Source: Candidatus Gastranaerophilales bacterium
Lineage (GTDB): Bacteria; Cyanobacteriota; Vampirovibrionia; Gastranaerophilales; Gastranaerophilaceae
DNA: 64,000 bases
NCBI GenBank assembly: GCA_944326675.1
Contig: CALVET010000079.1
Coordinates: 16,625 to 80,624, forward strand
Reading direction: 5' to 3'
Notes under the pieces: model-generated
The model's database searches: none
What the model was told of the DNA's origin: nothing
What the model saw: only the letters and a program-made list of their open reading frames with translations
Shown: positions 42,072 through 50,394 of the stretch, one piece after another
How positions within the stretch are numbered: the stretch's first letter is position 1
Layout: each line of letters begins with the position of its first letter
Made by a program: the position numbers and the translations under genes

Positions 42072-44429
42072 ATGTCTGAAGAAAAATTAACTCTGGATAA
42101 ACTGCCAAAAGGAAAAGACGCAATTATTGTATCAATTGAATGTGAAGATAAAACTTTAAGAGCACACATATTGAACATGGGTTTAACGCCTAAAACCGAA
42201 ATTACACATATAAAAACAGCTCCAATGGGTGATCCTATGGAGCTTATGGTAAGAGGATTTGAGCTGACCTTAAGAAAAGAAGATGCTTCAAAAATAGTTA
42301 TAACAGATATCCATGACGCTCATAAAAGACCATTAAAGCAAAAGAAATATATTGAAATAAGCCATCCTAAAACCGGCGAGAATGTTGAGAATAATTTTAA
42401 AAATAAAATAATTAAAAAAACAAAAATACATCTTGCTTTGATAGGAAATCAAAATTGCGGTAAAACAACTTTGTTTAACAGGCTTACAGGCTCAAACCAG
42501 CATGTCGGAAATTTTCCCGGAGTTACGGTTGAAAGAGTGGATGGAATTGTTAAGGGCAGCGAAAATATTACAATTACCGATTTACCCGGAATTTATTCTC
42601 TTTCTCCATATAGCAAAGAAGAAGTTGTAACAAGGAATTTTATATTAAAAGATAAGCCTGACGGCATAATAAATATTGTTGATGCGACAAATATTGAAAG
42701 AAACTTGCTTTTAACCCTGCAATTGATTGAATTAAATTTACCTATGGTTATTGCGCTTAATATGATTGATGAGTTAAATGAAAGTAACAGTGCAATAGAT
42801 ATAAACGGCCTAGAAGCAGCCTTGGGCGTGCCTGTTGTTCCTATATCCGCTGCAAAAAATCAAGGTGTAGATGAACTATTAGAACATGTTATAAATACGG
42901 TTCAATATGAACAAAAACCTTCAAGGCTTGATTTCTGTAAAGAAGATGACACGAAAGAAGGCGCGATACACAGAGCAATTCACTCTATTATCCATTTAAT
43001 TGAAGACCATGCCAAGGCAATCAATATACCAACGAGATTTGCTGCAACAAAATTAATTGAAGGGGATGAATTAATTACAAAAGAGCTGGATTTAAATGAA
43101 AATGAAATTCAAACTTGTAATCATATCATAGAAGAAATGGAAGAAAATACAAAGCTGGATAAGTATGCTTCATTGGTTGATATGAGGTTTAATTTTATTG
43201 AAGATTTGTGTGATAAATATGTTTTTAAAGCTCAAGAAACATTGGTGCACAGGGTGTCTGTTAAAATAGATAAAATTTTAACCGGCAAATATAGTGCAAT
43301 GCCGTCATTTTTTGTAATCATGGCTCTTATATTTTATTTGACCTTTGGTCCTTTGGGTTCAAGTTTGTCGCATTTATTTGCCGTATTTATCGGTTATGTG
43401 ACTCAGCTTACTGATAATTTTTTAAATTTGTGGGGGTTAAATCCTGTTGTTCATTCTTTAATTATAGACGGAATTTTTAGAGGTGTAGGAAGTGTTTTGA
43501 GCTTTTTACCCACAATTGTTATTTTATTTTTGTTTCTGTCAATTTTGGAAGATACAGGCTACATGGCAAGAGTTGCCTTTATTATGGACAGATTGCTGAG
43601 AAAAATCGGTTTGTCAGGAAGAAGTTTTGTTCCTATGTTAATCGGTTTTGGCTGTAGTGTGCCTGCAATATTGGCTGCAAGAACACTTCCGTCTGAACGG
43701 GACAGGAAAATGACAATATTTTTAACACCTTTTATGTCTTGTTCTGCAAAATTGCCGATATATGCCCTATTTTGTGCAGCGTTTTTTGCACAAAAGGCAG
43801 TGTTTGTGATTTTGTCTTTATATTTAATTGGTATTATAGTCGGAATTGTTTTTGCATTTTTTATGAAAATGTTTGTGTTCAGAGGAGAAACAGTTCCATT
43901 TGTTTTGGAATTGCCAAATTACAGAATGCCGAGCTTGGCAAATACTCTAAGATTAATTTATTCAAAATCAAAAGATTTTGTTACAAAAGCATTTACTATT
44001 ATTTTCTGGGCGACAATTATAGTTTGGTTTTTGGAAACATTTGATTGGCAGCTAAATTTAGTACAAAATTCAGCACAAAGTTTGCTTGCAAATATAGGCA
44101 ATTTTGTTGCGCCCGTATTTAAGCCTTTAGGTATTTCTGATTGGAGAATATCGACTGCTTTTATAACAGGGTTTATGGCTAAAGAAAATGTTATAAGCAC
44201 ACTTAGCGTCTTATATGGTGGCGTGCAAAGCCTGCCTTTGATGTTTAATCAATTAACAGCTTTTGTATTTTTGGTTTTTTGCTTGTTATATACTCCTTGC
44301 GTGGCTACAATTGCAACTGTAAGAAGAGAACTTGGAACAATTTATGCTGTTTTTGTTGTGCTAATTCAATGCGCGATAGCTTGGTTTGTTGCTTTTCTTG
44401 TTTATAATATCGGAAGTTTGATTTTATGA
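42072..44429 (+). CDS. feoB: Ferrous iron transporter, FeoA-FeoB fusion
   Basis: 785 residues. Residues ~1-80 are a FeoA SH3-like domain (LPKGKDAIIVSIECED; ILNMGLTPKTEITH), fused through a short linker to FeoB. The G domain starts at ~118: LIGNQNCGKTTLFNRLTGS (G1), NFPGVTVERVDG, ITDLPGIYSLSP (G3), ALNMIDEL (G4, here NMID). Then about eight membrane segments include GYMARVAFIMDRLLRKIGLS and GFGCSVPAILAARTLPSE. It imports Fe2+ across the inner membrane, GTP-dependent. It follows the metal exporter and overlaps the next gene by 4 nt. A FeoA fusion instead of a separate feoA is the notable point. Confidence 0.95.
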   Translation: MSEEKLTLDKLPKGKDAIIVSIECEDKTLRAHILNMGLTPKTEITHIKTAPMGDPMELMVRGFELTLRKEDASKIVITDIHDAHKRPLKQKKYIEISHPKTGENVENNFKNKIIKKTKIHLALIGNQNCGKTTLFNRLTGSNQHVGNFPGVTVERVDGIVKGSENITITDLPGIYSLSPYSKEEVVTRNFILKDKPDGIINIVDATNIERNLLLTLQLIELNLPMVIALNMIDELNESNSAIDINGLEAALGVPVVPISAAKNQGVDELLEHVINTVQYEQKPSRLDFCKEDDTKEGAIHRAIHSIIHLIEDHAKAINIPTRFAATKLIEGDELITKELDLNENEIQTCNHIIEEMEENTKLDKYASLVDMRFNFIEDLCDKYVFKAQETLVHRVSVKIDKILTGKYSAMPSFFVIMALIFYLTFGPLGSSLSHLFAVFIGYVTQLTDNFLNLWGLNPVVHSLIIDGIFRGVGSVLSFLPTIVILFLFLSILEDTGYMARVAFIMDRLLRKIGLSGRSFVPMLIGFGCSVPAILAARTLPSERDRKMTIFLTPFMSCSAKLPIYALFCAAFFAQKAVFVILSLYLIGIIVGIVFAFFMKMFVFRGETVPFVLELPNYRMPSLANTLRLIYSKSKDFVTKAFTIIFWATIIVWFLETFDWQLNLVQNSAQSLLANIGNFVAPVFKPLGISDWRISTAFITGFMAKENVISTLSVLYGGVQSLPLMFNQLTAFVFLVFCLLYTPCVATIATVRRELGTIYAVFVVLIQCAIAWFVAFLVYNIGSLIL

Positions 44430-44746
44430 AAAAAACAAGATATCAATATACAAAAGAACAAAAAGAAAGAATTTTATATGAAATCAGTTTAAACAAAACA
44501 ATTGATGATGCTTTTAATTCTATTGGCATAGATGTTAATGAGTTAGATGTGAATGATGAAAAATATAAAGCAAAATTGGTAAGCAAATGGAAAAAAGAAT
44601 TATATTCAAATAGGGAAAATATCTCTTTTTTAAATCGAAATCATCAATTAATTCAATTAGAAAAAGAAATTAATAAAAATGAAGACGATTTAATATCTGA
44701 ATATTACTTAAAAGACGCTAAAAATGTAGATAATACACTTTATTAA
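44426..44746 (+). CDS. Small protein coupled to feoB (FeoC position), unknown
   Basis: 106 residues; its ATG overlaps the feoB stop by 4 nt (ATGA-type), so it is translated with FeoB. It is strongly charged and helical, with no Cys. The N-terminal part (TRYQYTKEQKERILYEISL, then TIDDAFNSIGID) has a helix-turn-helix flavour. Its gene position is that of FeoC, the small winged-helix partner in enterobacteria, but I do not see FeoC's Cys-containing wing. I treat it as an uncharacterised Feo-associated protein. Confidence 0.55.
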   Translation: MKKTRYQYTKEQKERILYEISLNKTIDDAFNSIGIDVNELDVNDEKYKAKLVSKWKKELYSNRENISFLNRNHQLIQLEKEINKNEDDLISEYYLKDAKNVDNTLY

Positions 44747-44849
44747 TTTTTTTTAAGTTAAATGAAAAATTGAATTTGACAAACAAATGTTTTTTTGGTT
44801 TTATATAAATACAGAGTCATTCTGAAACGAAATTAGAAGGAGTTGCTAA

Positions 44850-45449
44850 ATGCAGGAAAAAGAATTACCGAAAAATATGGGTAAAAAAATAGTAGATGCA
44901 CTAAAGCAACAAGATTTTAATGACACTTCAGAAGCTGCAACAGAAGATATAATGAGCGGATTTGATGATAATGATGAATTGTCATTGAATGATGTTGAGG
45001 ATACTGCAGCAGAATCATCATTTGATTTTGGTTCAAGCGCAAAGGATTATCAACCCGTGTTTTCTGTTAACGAAGAAAATGTTTCTTCAAATCCTGATTT
45101 AAAATTGTCCATTGAAAATGATGACGACGTTGAAGAGTTTGAAATGCCAAACAATATCAACGTATTAAAAAGATTAATCGGTCAGTTGCCGACAGGTGTT
45201 CCGAGACAAACAGGAGCACAAATCATACGTCAAACAATAGAAGCTCTAGGCATTCCAATGAAGACAGTTCTTCAAGATGCCCAAAGAGTTAGAGATTGCT
45301 TGAATAGCTCTATTAAGGATTGTAACTATACAATTCAAGAATACAAAAGCAATATTAGAACTCTTGAAAAACAGGCTGCAAGTTATCAAAAACAATTGAA
45401 TAAATTGAATGATATTATTGGATTGTTTGTGTATGGAGATAAAAAGTAA
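44850..45449 (+). CDS. Uncharacterised acidic/helical protein
   Basis: 199 residues. Residues 1-~105 are acidic and Ser/Asp/Glu-rich, apparently disordered (DDNDELSLNDVEDTAAESS). Residues ~110-199 form a compact helical unit: NVLKRLIGQLPTGVPRQTGA, then LGIPMKTVLQDAQRVRDCLN and a terminal coiled coil (LEKQAASYQKQLNKLNDI). This layout (long acidic tail plus coiled coil) suggests a cytoplasmic adaptor, and the C-terminal half looks conserved enough to belong to a family, but I cannot name it. AGAAGGAG precedes the ATG. It is followed by tRNA-Glu with no terminator between. Confidence 0.65.
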   Translation: MQEKELPKNMGKKIVDALKQQDFNDTSEAATEDIMSGFDDNDELSLNDVEDTAAESSFDFGSSAKDYQPVFSVNEENVSSNPDLKLSIENDDDVEEFEMPNNINVLKRLIGQLPTGVPRQTGAQIIRQTIEALGIPMKTVLQDAQRVRDCLNSSIKDCNYTIQEYKSNIRTLEKQAASYQKQLNKLNDIIGLFVYGDKK

Positions 45450-45464
45450 ATAAGATAAGTTCTT

Positions 45465-45540
45465 GCCCCCATCGTCTAGAGGCCTAGGACAACACCCTTT
45501 CACGGTGTAGACAGCGATTCGAATTCGCTTGGGGGTACCA
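45465..45540 (+). tRNA. tRNA-Glu (anticodon TTC), CCA encoded
   Basis: Acceptor GCCCCCA pairs with TGGGGGT; the anticodon loop is CTTTCAC (TTC); the T-loop is TTCGAAT; CCA is encoded at 45538-45540. It lies 15 nt after the preceding gene, so both are likely on one transcript. Confidence 0.97.
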
Positions 45541-45546
45541 TTTATA

Positions 45547-45571
45547 AAAAGAGGCTTTGAGCCTCTTTTTT
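45547..45571 (+). terminator. Terminator after tRNA-Glu
   Basis: AAAAGAGGC (45547-45555) / GCCTCTTTT (45561-45569), loop TTTGA, then more Ts. Confidence 0.85.
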
Positions 45572-45625
45572 AATGCGTATTTTTATTGTTTTATTGATTT
45601 GAATAAAGCTTTTAAATTGTTATTC

Positions 45626-45663
45626 AAAAAAATAATGCTCAGGATTTCCTGAGCATTATTTTT
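45626..45663 (-). terminator. Long terminator hairpin at the end of the DXS-like gene
   Basis: AATAATGCTCAGGA (45631-45644) / TCCTGAGCATTATT (45647-45660) is a 14-bp perfect stem; on the minus strand it is followed by TTTTT. It touches the stop codon (45662-45664), and can also act on the plus strand. Confidence 0.85.
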
Positions 45664-47422
45664 ATACTAATTTTAATTGAATTAATTCTTCAATATCTTT
45701 TATAATTTGGTCTTCTGTTAAATGAAACATTTCATATAATTTATTTAGCGGAGCTCTATCTGTAAATATCTTTTTGGCTCCATAATTTTTAACTTTCATA
45801 TTGCTTGTTGAATAAAATCTTGAAATTTTTTCGCCAAATCCTCCATCTAATAATCCGTCTTCAAGAGTGATTATCAGGTCATGGTTTTGTTTTAAATTAT
45901 TCAACATGTCTTCATCTATTCCTGTAATATAACAAGGGTTGATTAAAGTTGCGTTTATATTAAATTCATTTTTTAATTTGTTTTGAATATTTTCTCCTAA
46001 ATTAAAGAAGCTGCCAAGTGCTATAATTGCAATTTTTTCTCCTTGATTAATCATTTTATATTTATTTAATTTTGAATAATCTGTTAAATCTTGTACTCCT
46101 GTTGATTTTAACGGCACAGAAGGAACTCTGATAACACTGGGGTGCTTATTTTGGTTATATGCCCAATTTAGCATTGCAAGATATTCTTCTTTGTTTGTTG
46201 GTGCAAGGTAAACAATGTTTGGGATATTAGAAATTAAAGGTATATCAAAAACTCCTAAATGAGTTGCGTCCATTGAGCTGATTGCGCCGCAATATACCAA
46301 GATTGTTGCAGCCGAATTGTTAAGCGCTAAATCTTGAGATAATTGGTCATAAGTTCTTTGAATAAAAGAGCTCATAAGTGCCAATACAGGTTTTGCACCG
46401 CCTTTTGCCAATGCTGATGCGTATGCAATTGCATGTTCTTCAGAAATTGCAACATCCGTATAATTTTTTCCCATTTTTTCTCTGAATTCAGGATAAAAGC
46501 CTACCGCCCCCGGTGTTCCTGCGGTGATAGCTACAACGGGCTCGTTTTTAGCTTTTTTATCTAAAAGAAAATCCGTTGTAATTGATTCATAAGTTTCAAT
46601 TTTTTTATTTGTTTTATCTGTTTTGTCTAAAAATCCTGCCAAGTGCCAATGGTAGCATTCTTTGTTTTCTTCTGCGGGTTTATAGCCCTTGCCTTTAAGA
46701 GTATGAATGTGAACAACAATTGGCTTTTTGATATCTTTAACGGATTTAAATGCTTCAATTAGAGTTTTAATATCATTTCCTTTTTCAACATACATATAAT
46801 CAAAGCCGAGCGTTTTAAAGAAATTGTTTTGAGATTTTCCGTTTGTTTTTCTTAATTCTTCAAGATTTTTATAAAGGCCGCCATAATTTTGTGCAATGGA
46901 CATTTCATTGTCGTTTACAATAACTATAAAATTGCTTTTTAATTCACCCGCATTATTTAATCCTTCATAGGCTTCACCTCCTGATAGCGAGCCGTCTCCG
47001 ATTAAAGCAATAATGTTGTGGCTTTGATTTTGTATATCTCTTGCTTTTGCAAGCCCTACGGCTAATGAAACAGAGGTTGAAGTATGTCCTATAATAAAAT
47101 TATCATGTTCGCTTTCATTTGGATTAAAGTAACCGCTGATAGAGTATTTTTCGTTAATAAAACCGTCTTTTCTTCCTGTCAACATTTTATGGGGATAACA
47201 TTGATGTGAAACATCAAAAATAAATTTGTCTTTTGGTGAATTAAAAACATAGTGCAGTGCAATAGTTGCTTCAACAATTCCTAAATCAGGACCTAAGTGC
47301 CCCCCTATGTCGTTGACCCTTTTTAAAATGCCTTCTCTTATATCTTGAGCTAATAAATTCATTTCATCCAATGATAATTTTTTGACATCATCAGGTGAAT
47401 TTACTTTGTCTATTATTTTCAT
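45662..47422 (-). CDS. 1-Deoxy-D-xylulose-5-phosphate synthase-like transketolase-family enzyme (divergent type)
   Basis: 586 residues, shorter than the ~620-640 of classical Dxs. TPP-enzyme features are present: HLGPDLGIVEATIALHYVFN, DVSHQCYPHKMLTGR, IIGHTSTSVSLAVGLAKA, the TPP motif LIGDGSLSGGEAYEGLNNAG with NDNEMSIAQNYGG, and the second domain EEHAIAYASALAKGG. The classical Dxs segment YIGPVDGHD is replaced by DYMYVEKGNDI, so its DGH motif is absent. The overall wording resembles, from memory, the Dxs-like proteins of lactobacilli and streptococci rather than cyanobacterial Dxs. It may make DXP for PdxJ and the MEP pathway, or act on another ketose. It is monocistronic with a palindrome-containing promoter and a strong terminator. 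Confidence 0.8.
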   Translation of the reverse strand: MKIIDKVNSPDDVKKLSLDEMNLLAQDIREGILKRVNDIGGHLGPDLGIVEATIALHYVFNSPKDKFIFDVSHQCYPHKMLTGRKDGFINEKYSISGYFNPNESEHDNFIIGHTSTSVSLAVGLAKARDIQNQSHNIIALIGDGSLSGGEAYEGLNNAGELKSNFIVIVNDNEMSIAQNYGGLYKNLEELRKTNGKSQNNFFKTLGFDYMYVEKGNDIKTLIEAFKSVKDIKKPIVVHIHTLKGKGYKPAEENKECYHWHLAGFLDKTDKTNKKIETYESITTDFLLDKKAKNEPVVAITAGTPGAVGFYPEFREKMGKNYTDVAISEEHAIAYASALAKGGAKPVLALMSSFIQRTYDQLSQDLALNNSAATILVYCGAISSMDATHLGVFDIPLISNIPNIVYLAPTNKEEYLAMLNWAYNQNKHPSVIRVPSVPLKSTGVQDLTDYSKLNKYKMINQGEKIAIIALGSFFNLGENIQNKLKNEFNINATLINPCYITGIDEDMLNNLKQNHDLIITLEDGLLDGGFGEKISRFYSTSNMKVKNYGAKKIFTDRAPLNKLYEMFHLTEDQIIKDIEELIQLKLV

Positions 47423-47456
47423 TATTTTACTCCTTTTTGCTTTCCTTACTTATTAT

Positions 47457-47485
47457 TCTATAGCTTAGAGCGTGCTCTAAGTCAA
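47457..47485 (-). promoter_or_regulatory. Promoter of the DXS-like gene with a palindromic operator in its spacer
   Basis: Minus strand -35 TTGACT (47480-47485), 17-bp spacer, -10 TATAGA (47457-47462). The perfect 8-bp inverted repeat CTTAGAGC-GT-GCTCTAAG (47464-47481) fills the spacer and enters the -35 box, the expected place for a repressor site. Confidence 0.7.
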
Positions 47486-47557
47486 ATAGTTTATCCGAAT
47501 GTGCGATTTATTTTTTATTAATTATCTATATAATTAATTTTATAATTAATAAAAAAG

Positions 47558-48223
47558 ATGGTTATGAAAAAAAATATTTTAATTGTAACAACAAATTCAA
47601 AAGGGGATAAAAATATAGAAAATACAGGTGTTTATCTTGAGGAATTTGCTGTTCCTTATTTAATTTTTAAGGCAACGGGTTACGAAATTGACACAGCTTC
47701 TGTTAATGGGGGGTTATCTCCTGTGGATGTTCGCTCAATGTCTTGTTCTAATCCGATTGAGTGGGATGATTGTATAAAAATTTTAAGACAAACAAAAAAA
47801 TTGTCTGATATTGATTATGACAAATACGATGTTTTATTTTTTCCCGGTGGTCATGGGCCTATGTTTGATATTGCTTTTGATGATGAAATAAAAAAACTTG
47901 TAGAATATTTTTATTTAAATAATAAAATTATATCTGCAATTTGTCATGGGGTTGTTGCCTTAGTTAATGCCAAAGATGAAAACAATAATCCTATTGTTAA
48001 AAATAAAAAAATAACTTCTTTTACAAATAAAGAAGAACATATTATTAAATTTGACGAATTTATGCCGTTTTTATTGGAAACAAAGTTAAAAGAATTGGGC
48101 GCAAATTTTGTTGAAAATCGTCCGTGGAGTGAACATGTTGAAATAGATAATAATCTTATAACGGGTCAAAACCAAAATAGCGCAACTCTTTTGGCTGAAA
48201 AAGTTATAGAAAAACTAAATTAA
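47558..48223 (+). CDS. DJ-1/PfpI family protein (Hsp31-like)
   Basis: 221 residues. The nucleophile elbow is IISAICHGVVALVNA (Cys in A-I-C-H-G). The acidic partner Glu is plausible in the N-terminal TGVYLEEFAVPYLIF. YDVLFFPGGHGPMFDIAFDD precedes it, and RPWSEHVEIDNNLITGQNQNSATLLAEKV ends the fold. This pattern matches the Hsp31/glyoxalase III branch, which converts methylglyoxal to lactate or repairs glycated molecules. There are two in-frame start codons (47558 and 47564); neither has a strong ribosome-binding site. It is divergent from the DXS-like gene with 135 bp between, and closed by a strong terminator. Confidence 0.88.
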   Translation: MVMKKNILIVTTNSKGDKNIENTGVYLEEFAVPYLIFKATGYEIDTASVNGGLSPVDVRSMSCSNPIEWDDCIKILRQTKKLSDIDYDKYDVLFFPGGHGPMFDIAFDDEIKKLVEYFYLNNKIISAICHGVVALVNAKDENNNPIVKNKKITSFTNKEEHIIKFDEFMPFLLETKLKELGANFVENRPWSEHVEIDNNLITGQNQNSATLLAEKVIEKLN

Positions 48224-48226
48224 ACT

Positions 48227-48257
48227 AAAAGTGCATGGGTAGTTTCCATGCACTTTT
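48227..48257 (+). terminator. Bidirectional terminator
   Basis: AAAAGTGCATGG (48227-48238) / CCATGCACTTTT (48246-48257), 7-nt loop, A- and T-runs on both sides; it serves the DJ-1 gene and the convergent small gene at 48282. Confidence 0.85.
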
Positions 48258-48281
48258 AAACAATTAATTTAAACTTATTAA

Positions 48282-48581
48282 TTAAGCTTGAGTTTCTTCG
48301 ACTACATCTTTTACTGTTTCAAGTACAGTGTTTTCTTTTTTTGGTAGGTGAGAAACAATAGCGTTTTTAATAGCACCAGCTTTAGCTTTTGCAGCATTAA
48401 AAATGATACCATAACCTGCTTTAATAGCTTTTAAACCTTTAACGTCCGGTTGTTTTCCTTTTGCATAAGCAACGGCAGTAGTTGCAACTGCACCGGCTGC
48501 AACAGCAGCACCAGCTACAACAGCAGCTTTTTTGGGTTTAGATAAATTGTTGAAACCTTGAACTGGATGAATACCTGTCAT
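48282..48581 (-). CDS. Small Ala-rich protein with one hydrophobic segment
   Basis: 99 residues, starting at ATG 48581 with GGAAA-type ribosome-binding site upstream. Residues ~14-22 are Lys-rich (SKPKKAA), residues ~19-40 form an Ala/Val-rich, probably membrane-spanning segment (VVAGAAVAAGAVATTAVAYA), and the rest is amphipathic with Lys/Ala and an acidic end (ETVKDVVEETQA). No family recognised. The first residues (TGIHPVQGFNN) are not a signal peptide. Single gene with terminator. Function unknown; a small membrane or envelope-associated protein is possible. Confidence 0.6.
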   Translation of the reverse strand: MTGIHPVQGFNNLSKPKKAAVVAGAAVAAGAVATTAVAYAKGKQPDVKGLKAIKAGYGIIFNAAKAKAGAIKNAIVSHLPKKENTVLETVKDVVEETQA

Positions 48582-48763
48582 AATAATTTTCCTTTATTTA
48601 TACTCTAGAATTTACACACTTACACTTGTTATAACAACACTGAATTAAAAATATTGCTAAATTCTTTAACCAATATTAACAATTTTTTACATGATATATT
48701 ATTTTTAAATAAATTTCAACAAAAATTTTATTATGTTAAAATTTTTTATAACATGAGGTAAAA

Positions 48764-49252
48764 ATGGTTCAAGAAGAATATAAAAAATATCTTGATGAGG
48801 GAATATACGCTATTCAAGACGGAAGTTATCAAAATGCTATAGATTTAATTTCAAAATCTATAGAGCTAAAAAATGATTTTGCGGTTTCATATTTTTATCG
48901 GGCAGTGGCTTATCATGCTCAAAATAAATTAAATGAAGCTATGCTGGATTATACAAAAGCCATAAAATTAAACCCAGATATGACCGATGCTTATTATAAT
49001 CGGGCAAAAATAATATTGGAAAATAACGGCTCGGATGAAAAACTCATTAAAAAAGCAATTGATGATTTAACAAAAGCTCTTGAATTAGATGAAAAATTTG
49101 TCGATGCTCTTTTTGCTATGGCAGCTGCTTTGAAAAAATTAAAAAATTATCACAAGGCTCTTGAATATCTTGAAAGACTTTTAGAAATAGAGCCCGATGC
49201 AATACATGCCAAGGCGCTGAAAAAATTAATTTTACAAAAATATATAATTTAA
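48764..49252 (+). CDS. Tetratricopeptide repeat protein
   Basis: 162 residues made of about four TPR units (YAIQDGSYQNAIDLISKSIE; FYRAVAYHAQNKLNEAMLDY; AYYNRAKIILENNGSD; ALFAMAAALKKLKNYHKALE). There is no signal peptide, so it is cytoplasmic and likely an adaptor binding peptide partners. GAGG sits 7 nt before ATG 48764. It stands alone between a divergent small gene and the next promoter; no partner can be read. Confidence 0.85.
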   Translation: MVQEEYKKYLDEGIYAIQDGSYQNAIDLISKSIELKNDFAVSYFYRAVAYHAQNKLNEAMLDYTKAIKLNPDMTDAYYNRAKIILENNGSDEKLIKKAIDDLTKALELDEKFVDALFAMAAALKKLKNYHKALEYLERLLEIEPDAIHAKALKKLILQKYII

Positions 49253-49274
49253 ATTTAACAATACTAAATACATT

Positions 49275-49303
49275 ATGACAAAGAGCAGTTTTTAATATAT
49301 TAT
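49275..49303 (+). promoter_or_regulatory. Putative sigma-70 promoter for the NfnA-like operon
   Basis: ATGACA (49275-49280), 17-bp spacer, TATTAT (49298-49303), 37 nt before the ATG; GGAGG ribosome-binding site follows at ~49324. Confidence 0.5.
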
Positions 49304-49339
49304 ATTTTTAACAGGATTATATTTGGAGGAAAGTTTAAA

Positions 49340-50200
49340 ATGGGATACGAAATTCTATATAAAAAAGAATTATGTACAAATCAATTTGAGATTAAAGTTA
49401 AAGCCCCTTTTATCACTAAAAATGCTAAAGCGGGACAATTTATTATCTTAAGAACAGATAAAAATTCAGAACGTATTCCATTAACAATTGCTGATTACGA
49501 CAGACAAAATGAAATTTTGACAATAGTTTATATGGCGGTCGGATATACAACAAAAAAACTTGCTTCATTAGATGTTGGCGATTGTATTGAAGATATTGTG
49601 GGGCCTTTGGGTTGTCCTACTCATATTGAAAAATACGGAACAGTTATTTGTGTAGCAGGCGGATATGGTGCTGCACCTTGCTATTTGATTGCAAAAGCGT
49701 TTAGAGAAGCAGGAAATAAAGTTCACATGGTTATGGGTGCAAGAACAAAAGATTTAATCTTTTGGGAAGATAAAATGAAACATGCTTGCAGCGAATTGCA
49801 CATTACTACAGATGACGGTTCATACGGTACAAAAGGTTTCACGACGGACGTTGCAAAAAAAATAATAGATAGCGAAAAAGTTGATTATGTTATTGCGGTT
49901 GGACCTATGCCAATGATGAGAGCAGTAGCAGAGTTAACTCGTCCTTATAAAATCAAAACAGAAGCTTCTATGAATCCTATTATGGTGGATGGAACAGGCA
50001 TGTGTGGTGCTTGCAGGCTTACTGTCGGAAATGAAGTAAAATTTGCGTGCGTTGACGGACCTGATTTTGACGCTCATTTAATTGATTTTGATGAAGTAAT
50101 TAACAGAACAAAAATTTATAAACAAGAAGAAAAAAGATGTGATGAAACAAAATGTAATTTAATAAAACAAGGTATAGAATTAGAAAAATCAAAAATATAG
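49340..50200 (+). CDS. NfnA / sulfide dehydrogenase beta-type ferredoxin-NADP reductase subunit
   Basis: 286 residues: a FAD-binding ferredoxin-reductase domain (AGQFIILRTDKNSERIPLTI, residues ~33-52; EDIVGPLGCPT) then an NAD(P)-binding domain (VICVAGGYGAAPCYLIAK; HITTDDGSYGTKG). A [2Fe-2S] cluster segment carries Asp/Cys ligands (DGTGMCGACRLT, KFACVDGPDFD). It matches the small subunit of NfnAB / SudB and the DHODH electron-transfer protein PyrK-like group. In most genomes the large subunit (GltD/NfnB-like) is next to it, but here the neighbours are a 60-residue protein and leuC, so the subunit appears solitary. Electron partner unknown. Confidence 0.88.
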   Translation: MGYEILYKKELCTNQFEIKVKAPFITKNAKAGQFIILRTDKNSERIPLTIADYDRQNEILTIVYMAVGYTTKKLASLDVGDCIEDIVGPLGCPTHIEKYGTVICVAGGYGAAPCYLIAKAFREAGNKVHMVMGARTKDLIFWEDKMKHACSELHITTDDGSYGTKGFTTDVAKKIIDSEKVDYVIAVGPMPMMRAVAELTRPYKIKTEASMNPIMVDGTGMCGACRLTVGNEVKFACVDGPDFDAHLIDFDEVINRTKIYKQEEKRCDETKCNLIKQGIELEKSKI

Positions 50201-50210
50201 AGGTGTAAAA

Positions 50211-50393
50211 ATGACAGCAGAAGTTAACAGAAAAAAAATTCCGTATTGCCCGCTGATGTCTGCAGGCAGTCTTGATCCTAAAGTATGTTTACAAGAAAGC
50301 TGTGCTTGGTATGTGCATAGTGCAAGGTCTTGCGCAGCCTATGTAATAGCTCACAACAATCTTTTAGATATTAAATCAAAACAAGGAAAATAA
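50211..50393 (+). CDS. Four-cysteine small protein, unknown
   Basis: 60 residues with Cys spaced C-x13-C-x4-C-x9-C (CPLMSAGSLDPKVC, QESC, ARSC). The pattern fits a zinc or iron-sulfur site. It has a CAWYV...CAAYVIAHNNLLDIK core. I recall similar short 'YCPLLS...C...CAWW' proteins in clostridia and relatives near redox enzymes, without a known function. It is 10 nt after the NfnA-like gene and 1 nt before leuC, so it is in the operon. It could carry a cluster or chaperone the neighbouring Fe-S enzymes. Confidence 0.75.
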   Translation: MTAEVNRKKIPYCPLMSAGSLDPKVCLQESCAWYVHSARSCAAYVIAHNNLLDIKSKQGK

Positions 50394-50394
50394 A

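Noticed and set aside
44771..44810. TTGACA and TATAAA as a promoter for the 199-aa gene
   Set aside because: Spacing is 20-22 bp, too long for a confident sigma-70 call.
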